DNA of 64,000 nt from Flavobacterium psychrophilum. GTDB lineage: Bacteria; Bacteroidota; Bacteroidia; Flavobacteriales; Flavobacteriaceae. Under the pieces are notes generated by a model that saw only the letters and a list, made by a program, of their open reading frames with translations, did not search any database and had not been told where the DNA came from. Below are positions 26,575 to 35,962 of the stretch, piece by piece (position 1 is the stretch's first letter; each line of letters begins with the position of its first letter). The stretch spans positions 20,953 to 84,952 of the forward strand of contig CAMCFT010000017.1 in NCBI GenBank assembly GCA_945874225.1, read 5' to 3'. Position numbers and translations under genes: made by a program.

Positions 26575-27439
26575 AAAAAGTGTATTCTTAATAATAGTTC
26601 TGGTTTTCGTAAGTTGCAATACGAACAGGTCGGTAATTCAAACCACTCGAAAAGGTTCCAAACCCTTCACTTCGGTGGCAAGAACCGACAACAAATCTTC
26701 TGTAAAAAAAACAAAAGAGAATTCATCCAACACAAAATCTTCAGAAACCAATACTACCGAAACACAAATTCTTGAAGCTACAACTCGGGTAAAAGTCACT
26801 AACGAAATGATTTTGGCTTATATCGAAACTTATAAAGCGGTAGCACAGTCAAATATGGAAAAGTACGGCATTCCGGCAAGTATTATTTTAGGGCAGGCAA
26901 TCCTAGAATCAGGATCGGGAACAGGAGCTTTATGTACTCAGGCCAATAATCATTTTGGTATAAAATGTCATAAAGATTGGCCAGGCGAAAGTGTAAAATA
27001 TGACGACGATTCCATTGCAGAATGTTTTAGAAAATACAATAATCCAGTCGATTCTTTTCGAGACCACGCTCTTTTTTTAACTGCAGGAGTTCGGTATTCC
27101 CAACTTTTTAAATTAAACCAAACAGATTATAAGGCTTGGGCCAAAGGATTAAAAGACGCCGGTTATGCAACAGACCCACAATATCCAACAAAATTAATTG
27201 GTTTAATAGAGCGTTTCCAGTTGTATAAATATGATGGTGTAGGCATGAGTAAAAGACAAGAAAAAGAAAATGAAATCACCAAAACACCTTTGGAAACCGA
27301 GCGATATCTAGTTGTAAAAGGCGATACTTTATACTCTATTTCTAAAAAATATAATATTTCCATCGAAGATTTAAAGAAACAAAATAATATTTTTGATAAT
27401 GCAATTTCGATAGGGCAACCCATACTAATTATAAAATAA
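26567..27439 (+). CDS. glucosaminidase with C-terminal LysM domain
   Basis: A 290-aa lipoprotein-like secreted protein ([19 protein letters not shown]). After a Ser/Thr/Lys linker it has a glucosaminidase domain (about 85-215) with [20 protein letters not shown], the catalytic Glu, and [18 protein letters not shown] LysM module ([19 protein letters not shown]) sits at about 245-288. It hydrolyses peptidoglycan glycan strands. It overlaps the upstream PLP enzyme gene and is followed 5 bp later by hemL. Confidence 0.9.
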   Translation: MIRKSVFLIIVLVFVSCNTNRSVIQTTRKGSKPFTSVARTDNKSSVKKTKENSSNTKSSETNTTETQILEATTRVKVTNEMILAYIETYKAVAQSNMEKYGIPASIILGQAILESGSGTGALCTQANNHFGIKCHKDWPGESVKYDDDSIAECFRKYNNPVDSFRDHALFLTAGVRYSQLFKLNQTDYKAWAKGLKDAGYATDPQYPTKLIGLIERFQLYKYDGVGMSKRQEKENEITKTPLETERYLVVKGDTLYSISKKYNISIEDLKKQNNIFDNAISIGQPILIIK

Positions 27440-27444
27440 AAAAT

Positions 27445-28731
27445 ATGTTATATCAACGAAGCAGTCAGCTTTTTGCTGAAGCAGAAAAAGTAATTCCCGG
27501 CGGCGTGAATTCTCCAGTTCGCGCCTTCAAAGCAGTTGGAGGAACTCCAATTTTCGTCAAAAGTGCCAAAGGTGCTTATTTGTTTGACGAAGACGGAAAC
27601 AAATTAATAGATTATATCAATTCTTGGGGACCAATGATTCTGGGCCATGCTTTTCAACCTGTTGTTGATGCCGTTACCGAAAAAGCTAAATTAGGAACTT
27701 CGTTTGGTATGCCAACTGAATTAGAAACTCAAATCGCTGCTTTGGCTGTTGCAATGGTTCCAAATATTGATAAAATCAGATTCGTAAATTCAGGAACCGA
27801 AGCTTGTATGAGTGCAATCCGTTTAGCTCGTGGATTTACTAAAAAAGATAAATTCATCAAATTTGCCGGTTGTTATCACGGTCATTCTGATTCGTTTTTG
27901 ATACAAGCCGGAAGTGGAGCCATTACTTTTGGTTCTCCAAATAGTCCTGGAGTGACTGCTGGAACTGCCAAAGATACTTTGTTGGCAAAATACAATGATT
28001 TAGATAATGTTGCGGCTTTAATTGAAGCTAATAAAAACGAAATTGCCGCTATAATTGTGGAGCCGGTTGCGGGAAATATGGGTTGTATTCCTCCAAATAA
28101 AGGTTTTTTGGAAGGCTTGCGCCAATTGTGTACAGAAAATGGTATTCTCCTGATTTTTGATGAGGTAATGACAGGATTTAGACTCGCAAGAGGAGGAGTT
28201 CAGGAATTGTTCAATATCAAAGCGGATATAGTTTGCTTCGGAAAAGTAATTGGTGGCGGTTTGCCAGTGGGAGCTTTTGCTGCAAGAAACGAAATTATGA
28301 ATTATTTGGCACCACTTGGTCCCGTTTATCAGGCGGGAACTTTATCTGGGAATCCGTTGGCAATGGCAGCTGGATTAGCTATGCTTCAGGCATTGGATTC
28401 TGACAGAGAGATTTTCAAAAGATTGGAAGAAAAAACAGCTTACTTGGCTGCGGGAATTGACAAAGTTTTAAAAGCAAATAAAGTAGATTTTACAATCAAC
28501 AGAATTGGTTCAATGGTTTCAGTACATTTTGCCGAAACTCCCGTGGTAGATTTTCAAAGTGCTGCAAAAGGCGACAACGAAACTTTCAAAAAATTCTTCC
28601 ACGGCCTGTTGCAAGAAGGAATTTATATTGCACCATCAGCTTACGAAACTTGGTTTATCACCGATGCACTTTCATATGAGGACTTAGATTTTACAATCCA
28701 AGCTATTGATAAGGTTTCAAAAACTTTCTAA
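27445..28731 (+). CDS. hemL: glutamate-1-semialdehyde 2,1-aminomutase
   Basis: A 428-aa class III aminotransferase: [22 protein letters not shown] start ([13 protein letters not shown]), [31 protein letters not shown], the FDEVMTGFR aspartate and [15 protein letters not shown] with the PLP lysine. These residues define HemL, which makes 5-aminolevulinate from glutamate-1-semialdehyde for heme. Heme demand is high beside the cytochrome-rich region that follows. Length is typical. Confidence 0.97.
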   Translation: MLYQRSSQLFAEAEKVIPGGVNSPVRAFKAVGGTPIFVKSAKGAYLFDEDGNKLIDYINSWGPMILGHAFQPVVDAVTEKAKLGTSFGMPTELETQIAALAVAMVPNIDKIRFVNSGTEACMSAIRLARGFTKKDKFIKFAGCYHGHSDSFLIQAGSGAITFGSPNSPGVTAGTAKDTLLAKYNDLDNVAALIEANKNEIAAIIVEPVAGNMGCIPPNKGFLEGLRQLCTENGILLIFDEVMTGFRLARGGVQELFNIKADIVCFGKVIGGGLPVGAFAARNEIMNYLAPLGPVYQAGTLSGNPLAMAAGLAMLQALDSDREIFKRLEEKTAYLAAGIDKVLKANKVDFTINRIGSMVSVHFAETPVVDFQSAAKGDNETFKKFFHGLLQEGIYIAPSAYETWFITDALSYEDLDFTIQAIDKVSKTF

Positions 28732-28805
28732 TAAATAACAGTAATTCCATCTCTCTCTATCATTGCGAAAAACAAAGCAACCTGAGAGAGTTAGGGTTAG
28801 GATAT

Positions 28806-28839
28806 AAAAAAAACTTCCAGTTTGCTGGAAGTTTTTTTT
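28806..28839. terminator. bidirectional terminator
   Basis: ACTTCCAG (28813-28820), TTTG loop and CTGGAAGT (28825-28832), flanked by an A run and a T run, between convergent hemL and the CpxP-like gene. Confidence 0.85.
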
Positions 28840-28849
28840 CTAAATCGCT

Positions 28850-29362
28850 TTAATAACAGCTTCTTCCCTGACGATTTCCTTGATTTCCTTGGAAATTACC
28901 CTGACAATTACCCTGACAATTACCTTGATTTCCTTGACAATTTCCTTGGTAATTTCCCTGACGATTAGCTTGAAGATTGTCTTTTAAATCATTCCATTTT
29001 TCGAATTGTTTAGGGCTAAGAACTTTTTCCATCCTTTTTTTTGTGGCCATTTGTTCATCAATCATTTTGCTTCTCATGGCAAAACGTTCGTCATTTGTTG
29101 GGGTTCCTTCTTTTTCCCACATCGCTTTCATGGCAGTTCTATGAGCCTCTATTTTGGCATTCCTATCCACAATGATGATACTCATTTCTTTTTGTTGAGC
29201 CTCATTCAAATCTAAATTTAGAGTCATTTGTTTTAGCTGTAGTTGACTTCTTTGTTCTGGAGTAAATTGCTCCATACCATTTCCTTGATATCTTCCAAAT
29301 CTTTGTTGTGCCAAAACGGTCATTCCGACCATTAAAAAAGCCATTACCATTAAATTTTTCAT
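28850..29362 (-). CDS. periplasmic CpxP/Spy-like protein with QGN repeat tail
   Basis: A 170-aa protein with a signal peptide (MKNLMVMAFLMVGMTVLAQ). The helical body has the LTxxQ-like FTPEQRSQLQLKQMTLNLDL and VLSPKQFEKWNDL segments of Spy/CpxP-like proteins. Residues 138 to the end are a run of QGN/CQGN units with three cysteines, then GRSCY. The tail DNA is a tandem repeat that could vary in length by slippage. Spy-like proteins bind metals or misfolded proteins; a role beside nos genes is conjecture. Confidence 0.7.
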   Translation of the reverse strand: MKNLMVMAFLMVGMTVLAQQRFGRYQGNGMEQFTPEQRSQLQLKQMTLNLDLNEAQQKEMSIIIVDRNAKIEAHRTAMKAMWEKEGTPTNDERFAMRSKMIDEQMATKKRMEKVLSPKQFEKWNDLKDNLQANRQGNYQGNCQGNQGNCQGNCQGNFQGNQGNRQGRSCY

Positions 29363-29476
29363 TAGTATTATATTTTTTTAAGTTATAGTGATAAGACACT
29401 AATAAATAACAAAGGTTTAATCATTAACAAAAGTTTATATTCTCATTTTCAGCTAAATCAAAAAAACTTTGTTGAG

Positions 29477-29492
29477 TATGATTACAATCATA
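29477..29492. promoter_or_regulatory. Crp/Fnr-type operator upstream of the nosC-nosZ cluster
   Basis: TATGATTACAATCATA matches TATGATTnnAATCATA. The centre (29484.5) is 33.5 bp before TTTG (29518-29521, within GAGATTTG), the expected -7 element, and 63 bp before the start codon of the cytochrome c gene. Confidence 0.7.
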
Positions 29493-29547
29493 ATTGATTA
29501 ACAAACCTATTCGGAGATTTGTAAAAGAAATTTAAAAACCAATTTTT

Positions 29548-30006
29548 ATGTACAAATTATCTTTATTTATTGTTGCACTAGCACTGTTTACTTCTTGTGG
29601 TAAAAAGGAAAATGCCACGGATGACTTTTCAACCGAAAAAACTGCGGATGTGTCTACTTATGATCCAAACAGAGGTATTGGAAAATTCACATCTGTTGAA
29701 TTAGGCGCCACAATTGATGCCGCTATGGCTGCAGAAGGTGAAAAAATCCAGGCTGTTAAATGTTCTGCTTGTCACAAATTGACAGATGAAAAATTAGTTG
29801 GTCCAGGGTGGAAAGGAGTTACATCACGTAACAAACCAGAATGGATCATGAACTTCATTACTAATCCAGATCCAATGATTGACAAAGACCCTAAACTTCA
29901 AGCTCAATTGGAACTTTGTTTGTTGCGTATGCCAAACCAATCACTTTCAGATGTTGACGCAAGAAACGTTCTTGAATATATGCGTCAAAATGACGGTGTA
30001 AAATAA
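29548..30006 (+). CDS. periplasmic c-type cytochrome of the nos cluster
   Basis: A 152-aa lipoprotein (LFTSCGKKE lipobox) with one heme c site, KCSACHKL, and a later LLRMPN methionine as the likely sixth ligand. It lies 33 bp upstream of nosZ in the same direction and shares its operator. It is therefore the likely electron donor to nitrous oxide reductase. Single-heme cytochromes at this place occur in clade II nos clusters. The heme domain is complete. Confidence 0.85.
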   Translation: MYKLSLFIVALALFTSCGKKENATDDFSTEKTADVSTYDPNRGIGKFTSVELGATIDAAMAAEGEKIQAVKCSACHKLTDEKLVGPGWKGVTSRNKPEWIMNFITNPDPMIDKDPKLQAQLELCLLRMPNQSLSDVDARNVLEYMRQNDGVK

Positions 30007-30039
30007 GTAATCAAAAAACCAATTAATAACTAAAATAAT

Positions 30040-32016
30040 ATGAACAATAAATTTTTAAAAGCGACTTTAGCCATTGTCTTGGCTGCCGCATTTTTTAGTT
30101 CCTGTAAACCAAAAAATTCAGGAGACATTGTGAGTGGTGATGCTGCGCAAAAAGCGTATGTGGCACCAGGAAAATACGATGAATTTTACAATTTTGTTTC
30201 GGGAGGTTTTAGCGGACAAATGAGTGTTTATGGTTTGCCTAGTGGAAGATTATTGAGAGTTATTCCTATCTTTTCAGTAGATCCACAAAGCGGTTATGGT
30301 TTTAGTGAAGAAACAAAACCAATGTTGAACACTTCTCACGGTTTTATTCCATGGGATGATCAACACCACGTTGAAATGTCTCAAACTGATGGTGTAGTTG
30401 ACGGTCGTTGGGTTTTTGCCAATGCTAATAACACACCTAGAATTGCTCGCGTAGACTTGAAGACTTTTAAAACAGCTGAGATTATTGAATTGCCAAATAG
30501 TGCAGGAAATCACTCTTCTCCATTTATTACAGAAAATACAGAATATGTGGTTGCCGGAACACGTTTTAGCGTTCCGCCAGATAATGCTAATGGAGATGTG
30601 CCAATCAATACTTATAAACAAAATTTTAAAGGATATTTAAGTTTTGTAAAAGTGGGGAAAGAAGGTCAAATGGATATTGCTTTCCAAATTGAAGCACCAG
30701 GTGTAAACTTTGATTTAAGTCATGCCGGTAAAGGAAAATCTCACGGATGGTTTTTCTTCTCTTGTTACAATACAGAACAAGCCAACACGCTATTGGAAGT
30801 AAATGCTTCTCAAAAAGATAAAGATTTTATTATGGCTGTAAACTGGAAAAAAGCCGAAGAATATATCAAAGCAGGTAAAGGTAAAAAAGTAGCTACAAGA
30901 TATGCTCATAATACTTGGGATGAAAAAACACAAACTGCAAAATCTGAAATTAGAACCGAAGTCTTAGTTTTAGATTCTAAAGAGTTGAAAGACATTTGTT
31001 ATATGATTCCTTGCCCAAAATCTCCTCACGGTTGTGATGTTGATCCTACAGGTGAATACATTGTTGGATCTGGAAAATTAGCAGCGTTAATTCCTGTGTT
31101 TAGTTTCGATAAATTACAAAACGCCATCAAAAACAAACAATTCGATGGAGAATATGACGGAATTCCAGTGATAAAATATGAAGCAGCTTTACATGGTGAA
31201 GTTCAAAAACCAGGTCTTGGACCATTGCACACTGAATTTGACGGAAAAGGAAATGCGTATACCACTTTCTTCGTTTCTTCTGAAGTTGTGAAATGGGATA
31301 TCAAATCTTTAAAAGTTTTAGACAGAGTTCCGACTTATTATTCTGTTGGACACCTTTGTATTCCTGGTGGTGATAGTAGAAAACCTTTCGGGAAATATTT
31401 AATTGCCTATAACAAAATTACAAAAGACCGTTATTTACCAACTGGTCCGGAACTAGCTCAGAGTGCCCAAATATTTGATATTAGTGGAGATAAAATGCAA
31501 TTAATTTTAGATTTTCCAACCATTGGAGAACCACATTATGCACAAGCAGCTCCTGCTGATTTAATTCGAAATAATGGACAGTTGAAATTCTACAAAATTG
31601 AAGACAATCATCATCCTTATGTTGCTAAAGGAGAGAAAGAATCAAAAGTAGTTAGAGAAGGCAACAAAGTTCACGTCTATATGACTTCAATTCGTTCTCA
31701 CTTTGCATCTGATAATATCGAAGGAATAAGAGTAGGGGATGAGGTTTATTTCCACGTTACAAACTTGGAACAAGATTGGGATGTTCCTCACGGATTTGCC
31801 ATAAAAGGAGCTGATAATGCCGAGTTGTTAATTATGCCTGGAGAAACAAGTACATTAAAATGGCTTCCTAAAAAAGTGGGAATAGTTCCTTTCTATTGTA
31901 CTGATTTCTGTAGCGCATTGCACCAAGAAATGCAAGGATACGTAAGAGTATCTCCTGCAGGTAGTAATGTTCCATTAACTTTTAGTTTGGGTACAAATGT
32001 TCCTGCAACTAAATAA
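30040..32016 (+). CDS. nosZ: nitrous oxide reductase, clade II type
   Basis: A 658-aa NosZ. The N terminus is a Sec/lipoprotein signal (AFFSSCKPK) with no twin arginine, as in clade II enzymes. The beta-propeller shows HHVEMSQTDG, PCPKSPHGCDV and LGPLHTEFDGKGNAYTT with CuZ ligands. The C-terminal cupredoxin has CTDFCSALHQEM, the CuA CxxxCxxxHxxxM site. It reduces N2O to N2 in the periplasm. Operon: cytochrome c, nosZ, then a perfect hairpin before the accessory genes. Confidence 0.97.
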   Translation: MNNKFLKATLAIVLAAAFFSSCKPKNSGDIVSGDAAQKAYVAPGKYDEFYNFVSGGFSGQMSVYGLPSGRLLRVIPIFSVDPQSGYGFSEETKPMLNTSHGFIPWDDQHHVEMSQTDGVVDGRWVFANANNTPRIARVDLKTFKTAEIIELPNSAGNHSSPFITENTEYVVAGTRFSVPPDNANGDVPINTYKQNFKGYLSFVKVGKEGQMDIAFQIEAPGVNFDLSHAGKGKSHGWFFFSCYNTEQANTLLEVNASQKDKDFIMAVNWKKAEEYIKAGKGKKVATRYAHNTWDEKTQTAKSEIRTEVLVLDSKELKDICYMIPCPKSPHGCDVDPTGEYIVGSGKLAALIPVFSFDKLQNAIKNKQFDGEYDGIPVIKYEAALHGEVQKPGLGPLHTEFDGKGNAYTTFFVSSEVVKWDIKSLKVLDRVPTYYSVGHLCIPGGDSRKPFGKYLIAYNKITKDRYLPTGPELAQSAQIFDISGDKMQLILDFPTIGEPHYAQAAPADLIRNNGQLKFYKIEDNHHPYVAKGEKESKVVREGNKVHVYMTSIRSHFASDNIEGIRVGDEVYFHVTNLEQDWDVPHGFAIKGADNAELLIMPGETSTLKWLPKKVGIVPFYCTDFCSALHQEMQGYVRVSPAGSNVPLTFSLGTNVPATK

Positions 32017-32032
32017 ATAATTTCTTTAATGT

Positions 32033-32067
32033 AAAGGGAACAAAGTCTCTTTGTTCCCTTTTTTTAT
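32033..32067 (+). terminator. hairpin between nosZ and the NosL fusion gene
   Basis: AAAGGGAACAAAG (32033-32045) and CTTTGTTCCCTTT (32049-32061) form a perfect 13-bp stem followed by T residues. It may stop or weaken readthrough so that nosZ is made in excess over the accessory genes. Confidence 0.8.
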
Positions 32068-32077
32068 ACCAATAGTT

Positions 32078-33094
32078 ATGAATACTTCAAAAATATCATT
32101 GTTTTCAAAAGTAGTTCTTTTGGTTGTGAGTGCCTTATTTTTTGCTTCGTTGTTGTTTCCAATGTGGAGAATAGAACTCGAAGCGCCTCAATATCCAGAG
32201 GGATTGGTTTTGCAATTACACGCCAACAAAATTGGTGGTGATGTTGAAATCATCAACGGATTGAATCATTACATAGGAATGAAAACCTTGCACACCGAAG
32301 ATTTTATTGAATTTCAAATATTGCCTTATATTTTTGGCTTTTTCGGATTGTTTGCTTTGTCAATGTTTTTTGTGGCCAGAAAAAAAGGAGTAATTTTGCT
32401 TTTCACTTCTTTTGTGCTTTTCGGAGTTTTGGCTGGCGTTGATTTCTACAGATGGAACTATGAATATGGTCATAATCTTAATCCTGATGCTGCAATAGTT
32501 GTACCCGGAATGGCTTATCAGCCGCCATTAATTGGATACAAACAACTGCTTAATTTCGGAGCTTATTCTATTCCAGATATTGGAGGATGGATGATGATTG
32601 GGGCGGGTGTTTTACTTTTTATCATTGTAGCTAAAGAAACCCATTTGCTGCGAAGATTTAGAAAACAAAACATTCAACTGGCATTATTTTTACTGTTGTC
32701 TTTTTCTGTTTTTTCCTGTTCAAATAACCAAGTTGTTCCTCTAAAATTAAACGTGGATAATTGCGATTTTTGTAAAATGAGCATTGCCGACGGAAAATAT
32801 GGGGCCGAAGTAATTACTCAAAAAGGAAGAGTCTATAAATTTGACGATATTATGTGTATGGTCAATTATTGCAAAGAAAATACGGATACAAAAATAGGCG
32901 CTTATTATGTAAATGATTTTACACAAGACAACAACTTAATTCCAGCCGAAACGGCATTTTTTCTTTCAGGCGGAACTATTCAAAGTCCGATGCACGGTGG
33001 ATTTATTGCCTTTTCATCTGAAAAAGGTTCCAAAGAATTTGAATCTAAATTAAACGCAAAACCAGTCACTTGGAATGCAATTATATTAAAATAA
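32078..33094 (+). CDS. nosL: membrane protein-NosL fusion, copper accessory protein
   Basis: About 338 aa from the ATG at 32078; a longer frame from 32051 would begin inside the terminator stem. Residues 1-205 form a membrane domain with about four helices (VVLLVVSALFFASLLFP, ILPYIFGFFGLFALSMFF, ILLFTSFVLFGVLAGV, GWMMIGAGVLLFIIV). The rest is NosL: a lipobox-like FSVFSC with Cys 214, then NCDFCKMSIADGKYGAEV and KFDDIMCM. NosL delivers copper to NosZ. The internal lipobox shows that a free NosL lipoprotein was joined to an upstream membrane protein. Confidence 0.88.
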   Translation: MNTSKISLFSKVVLLVVSALFFASLLFPMWRIELEAPQYPEGLVLQLHANKIGGDVEIINGLNHYIGMKTLHTEDFIEFQILPYIFGFFGLFALSMFFVARKKGVILLFTSFVLFGVLAGVDFYRWNYEYGHNLNPDAAIVVPGMAYQPPLIGYKQLLNFGAYSIPDIGGWMMIGAGVLLFIIVAKETHLLRRFRKQNIQLALFLLLSFSVFSCSNNQVVPLKLNVDNCDFCKMSIADGKYGAEVITQKGRVYKFDDIMCMVNYCKENTDTKIGAYYVNDFTQDNNLIPAETAFFLSGGTIQSPMHGGFIAFSSEKGSKEFESKLNAKPVTWNAIILK

Positions 33095-33131
33095 TCTTTG
33101 TCAAAGTTCAAAACTTTGACAAAGATATTTT
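33094..33131 (+). terminator. hairpin between nosL and nosD
   Basis: ATCTTTGTCAAAGTT (33094-33108) and its complement (33112-33126) with a CAA loop, then ATTTTTTAC. A closely related palindrome lies at 40328-40355. Confidence 0.7.
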
Positions 33132-33140
33132 TTACAAACA

Positions 33141-34370
33141 ATGAAAAAAACCTTCTGCATATTTCTGCTTTTTTCTTCGTTTCTTCAAGCTAAAGTCATT
33201 GAAGTTGGAGCGAATAAACCCATAAAATCTATCAAAAAGGCAATTACTCTTGCTAAAATTGATGATACAATTTTGGTTTATAAAGGAGTTTACAAGGAAG
33301 GAAACATTATTATTGATAAAAAAATTCTTTTCATAGGTAAAGATTATCCTGTTTTGGACGGTCAAAAAAAACATGAAGTCTTATCTATTAAGGCAGACGG
33401 CGTTATTGTTAAGGGTTTTAAAGTAATAAATTCAGGATATGGCACACTTGATGATCCCTGCGGAATCAAAGTGTATAATAGAAAAAATGTTATTATTCAA
33501 AACAATATTCTAGATAATAATTTCTTTGGGATTTATATTCAAAACGGAACAAAATGTATTGTCAAAAACAACAAAATTAGGGCTTATGGCAAGCAGGAAC
33601 AGCTAATAGGCAACGGAATTCATTGTTGGAAAAGTGACAGCCTTCAAATTTCGGCTAATACCATTTCAGGTCATCGGGATGGAATTTATTTCGAATTTGT
33701 CACTAATTCCGTAATCTGGAGGAATATTTCAACTAAAAATGTTCGTTACGGTTTGCATTTTATGTTCTCCAATGACGATGCTTATATTTCTAATGTTTTT
33801 AAAAATAATGGTGCCGGAGTTGCAGTTATGTTTACAAAAAGAGTTAAGATGTTCCATAATTTTTTTGAAGAAAACTGGGGTGATGCAGCCTATGGATTAT
33901 TGCTCAAAGAAATTTCGGATAGTTATATTATTGGAAATAAATTTGATAAAAATACTACCGGAATTCATATGGAAGGGACAACTAGAATTTTAGTAGAAAA
34001 AAACGTTTTTGAGGCTAATGGTTGGGGAATGAAAATTCAGGCCAGTTGTATGGATAATATAATAAAAAATAATAATTTTGTTGGGAATACCTTTGACATT
34101 AGCACTAACGGAAGTCTTGTTCTTAATACCTTTGACAGTAATTATTGGGACAAATATGAAGGCTATGATTTGGACAAAAACGGAATTGGTGATGTGCCTT
34201 TTCATCCATTGAGCCTGTTTGCAGTTCTTACTGAAAATAATCCTTCGGCGATGTTACTTTTCAGAAGTTTTATGATTACACTTTTAGATAAATCAGAAAA
34301 AATATTGCCCAGCATTACGCCAGATAATTTTATTGATAAAACTCCATTAATGCACTCATTATCTCTATGA
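33141..34370 (+). CDS. nosD: nitrous oxide reductase maturation protein NosD
   Basis: A 409-aa secreted protein (signal MKKTFCIFLLFSSFLQA) with repeated beta-helix turns (KNVIIQNNILDNNFFGIYIQ, NGIHCWKSDSLQISANTIS, TTGIHMEGTTRILVEKN). NosD is the periplasmic partner of the NosFY transporter and is needed to build the Cu-S CuZ centre. The last four bases overlap nosF (ATGA), showing translational coupling. Confidence 0.95.
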   Translation: MKKTFCIFLLFSSFLQAKVIEVGANKPIKSIKKAITLAKIDDTILVYKGVYKEGNIIIDKKILFIGKDYPVLDGQKKHEVLSIKADGVIVKGFKVINSGYGTLDDPCGIKVYNRKNVIIQNNILDNNFFGIYIQNGTKCIVKNNKIRAYGKQEQLIGNGIHCWKSDSLQISANTISGHRDGIYFEFVTNSVIWRNISTKNVRYGLHFMFSNDDAYISNVFKNNGAGVAVMFTKRVKMFHNFFEENWGDAAYGLLLKEISDSYIIGNKFDKNTTGIHMEGTTRILVEKNVFEANGWGMKIQASCMDNIIKNNNFVGNTFDISTNGSLVLNTFDSNYWDKYEGYDLDKNGIGDVPFHPLSLFAVLTENNPSAMLLFRSFMITLLDKSEKILPSITPDNFIDKTPLMHSLSL

Positions 34371-35074
34371 TAGAAATAAAAAATATAAACAAAAAATTCG
34401 GAAAGTTAGAGGTTTTAAATAATGTTAATCTAACTTTCAATAAAGGAGAATGCATTGCGCTAATTGGTCCAAATGGTTGCGGGAAAACGACTTTGATCAA
34501 AAGTATTTTGGGAATGGTAATTCCTACCAAAGGCGATATTTTATTTGACCAAAAATCGATACTTAAAAAATATAAATATCGGGAGCAAATAGGGTATATG
34601 CCGCAAATAGGGCGTTATCCGGATTATATGACTGTGGGTCAAATTATTGAAATGATTAAAAAAATTCGAAATTCTGATCAAGATTTAGATGAAGATTTAA
34701 TTAAAGGATTTGATCTTGAAAAGATATTTGACAAACAAATGAGAACACTTTCTGGCGGTACAACCCAGAAAGTAAGTGCCACATTAGCTTTTCTGTTTAA
34801 TCCAGATGTGCTGATTTTAGATGAGCCCACAGCAGGTTTAGATCCATTGGCATCCGAAATATTGAAGGAAAAAATAATCAAGGAGCGAGAAAAAGGAAAA
34901 CTGATTTTGATTACTTCTCATCTTTTGAGTGAATTAGATGATATGATTAGTCAGATTATTTTTATGCAAGACGGAAAAGTGCATTTTCATAAAACAATTG
35001 AGGACTTATTGGAATCAACCAACGAACAAAAAATTTCAAAGGCAATTGCAAGTATTTTGAAATCAAAACAATAG
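34367..35074 (+). CDS. nosF: ABC transporter ATP-binding protein NosF
   Basis: A 235-aa ATPase: GPNGCGKTTLIKS (Walker A, about 34-46), a MPQIGRYPDYMTV Q-loop, LSGGTTQKVS (signature) and VLILDEPTAGLDP (Walker B), and a SHLLSELDDM switch histidine. It powers NosDFY maturation of NosZ. It overlaps nosD by four bases. A repeat element separates it from nosY. Confidence 0.96.
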   Translation: MIEIKNINKKFGKLEVLNNVNLTFNKGECIALIGPNGCGKTTLIKSILGMVIPTKGDILFDQKSILKKYKYREQIGYMPQIGRYPDYMTVGQIIEMIKKIRNSDQDLDEDLIKGFDLEKIFDKQMRTLSGGTTQKVSATLAFLFNPDVLILDEPTAGLDPLASEILKEKIIKEREKGKLILITSHLLSELDDMISQIIFMQDGKVHFHKTIEDLLESTNEQKISKAIASILKSKQ

Positions 35075-35078
35075 TTAT

Positions 35079-35163
35079 TATCCTGCAAGGTTTCTGAAAC
35101 CTTGTTGGTGTTTAACCTAATTATTTAATCCTACAAGGTCAAAAAAAGACCTTGCAGGATTAA
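35079..35163. repeat. inverted-repeat element between nosF and nosY
   Basis: ATCCTGCAAGG at the left end and CCTTGCAGGAT at the right end are inverted, with an inner CAAGGTTTC/GAAACCTTG hairpin and a second ACAAGGTC/GACCTTG hairpin. A MITE-like unit of about 85 bp that can fold in the transcript. Confidence 0.65.
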
Positions 35164-35181
35164 AAAACTAAAATTTTAATA

Positions 35182-35949
35182 ATGAACAGAATCATTAAAA
35201 TCATATTTCTCGATATTTTAAAAAATAAGATTGTATTAGCTTACACCTTGATTTTAGCACTACTTTCCTGGAGTTCATTTGGATTAGAAGATAATAGCGC
35301 CAAAGGATTGCTCACAATATTGAACGTAATATTATTTACGGTTCCTTTAGTTTCTATCCTTTTTTCAACGATATATTTATACAATTCTTCCGAATTTATA
35401 GAGCTTTTGCTAAGTCAACCTGTAAAACGGAAAAAGATTTGGTTGAGTTTATTCCTTGGATTATCGCTGTCAATGGTTTCGGCATTTTTTATTGGAGCAG
35501 GAATTCCGCTTTTAATCAATGCGCCAGATAGTGTGGGAATAATGATGATTGTGGTGGGTTGCTTGATTTCAGTGGTCTTTGTAGCTTTGGCATTTTTAAG
35601 TTCCATTCTTACCAGAGACAAATCAAAAGGAATAGGAATTGCCATAATGATTTGGCTGTATTTTGCACTACTTTTTGACGGAATGGTTTTGTTTTTATTG
35701 TTTCAATTATCAGATTATCCTATAGAAAAGGCTATGGTGGCAGTTACTGCTTTAAGTCCAATAGATTTAGCTCGAATCCAAATATTGTTACAGCTTGATA
35801 TTTCAGCAATGATGGGTTACACAGGTGCAATTTTCAAAGATTTTTTTGGTACATCACTAGGGCTGATAATGTCATTTATGTTGTTGTGCTTGTGGGTAGT
35901 TATTCCGTTTTATATTTCGCTTAATAAGTTTAAAAACAAAGATTTGTAA
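35182..35949 (+). CDS. nosY: ABC transporter permease NosY
   Basis: A 255-aa membrane protein with about six helices (ILKNKIVLAYTLILALLSW..., TILNVILFTVPLVSILFSTIYLY, GVVCL-like IMMIVVGCLISVVFVALAFLSS, MIWLYFALLFDGMVLFLLF, and a last helix near 225-245). It matches NosY-type ABC-2 permeases in both length and place after nosF. It works with NosF and NosD in NosZ maturation. It is followed 13 bp later by a truncated hemoglobin gene. Confidence 0.93.
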   Translation: MNRIIKIIFLDILKNKIVLAYTLILALLSWSSFGLEDNSAKGLLTILNVILFTVPLVSILFSTIYLYNSSEFIELLLSQPVKRKKIWLSLFLGLSLSMVSAFFIGAGIPLLINAPDSVGIMMIVVGCLISVVFVALAFLSSILTRDKSKGIGIAIMIWLYFALLFDGMVLFLLFQLSDYPIEKAMVAVTALSPIDLARIQILLQLDISAMMGYTGAIFKDFFGTSLGLIMSFMLLCLWVVIPFYISLNKFKNKDL

Positions 35950-35962
35950 AAAATAATAAAAA

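Noticed and set aside
28860..28970. Possible CRISPR-like array
   Set aside because: The repeats are short, contiguous, in frame and encode QGN units; there are no regular spacers and no cas genes.
32051..32077. Longer start of the NosL fusion gene
   Set aside because: The extra codons lie in the terminator stem and T tract after nosZ; the ATG at 32078 begins a normal membrane protein.
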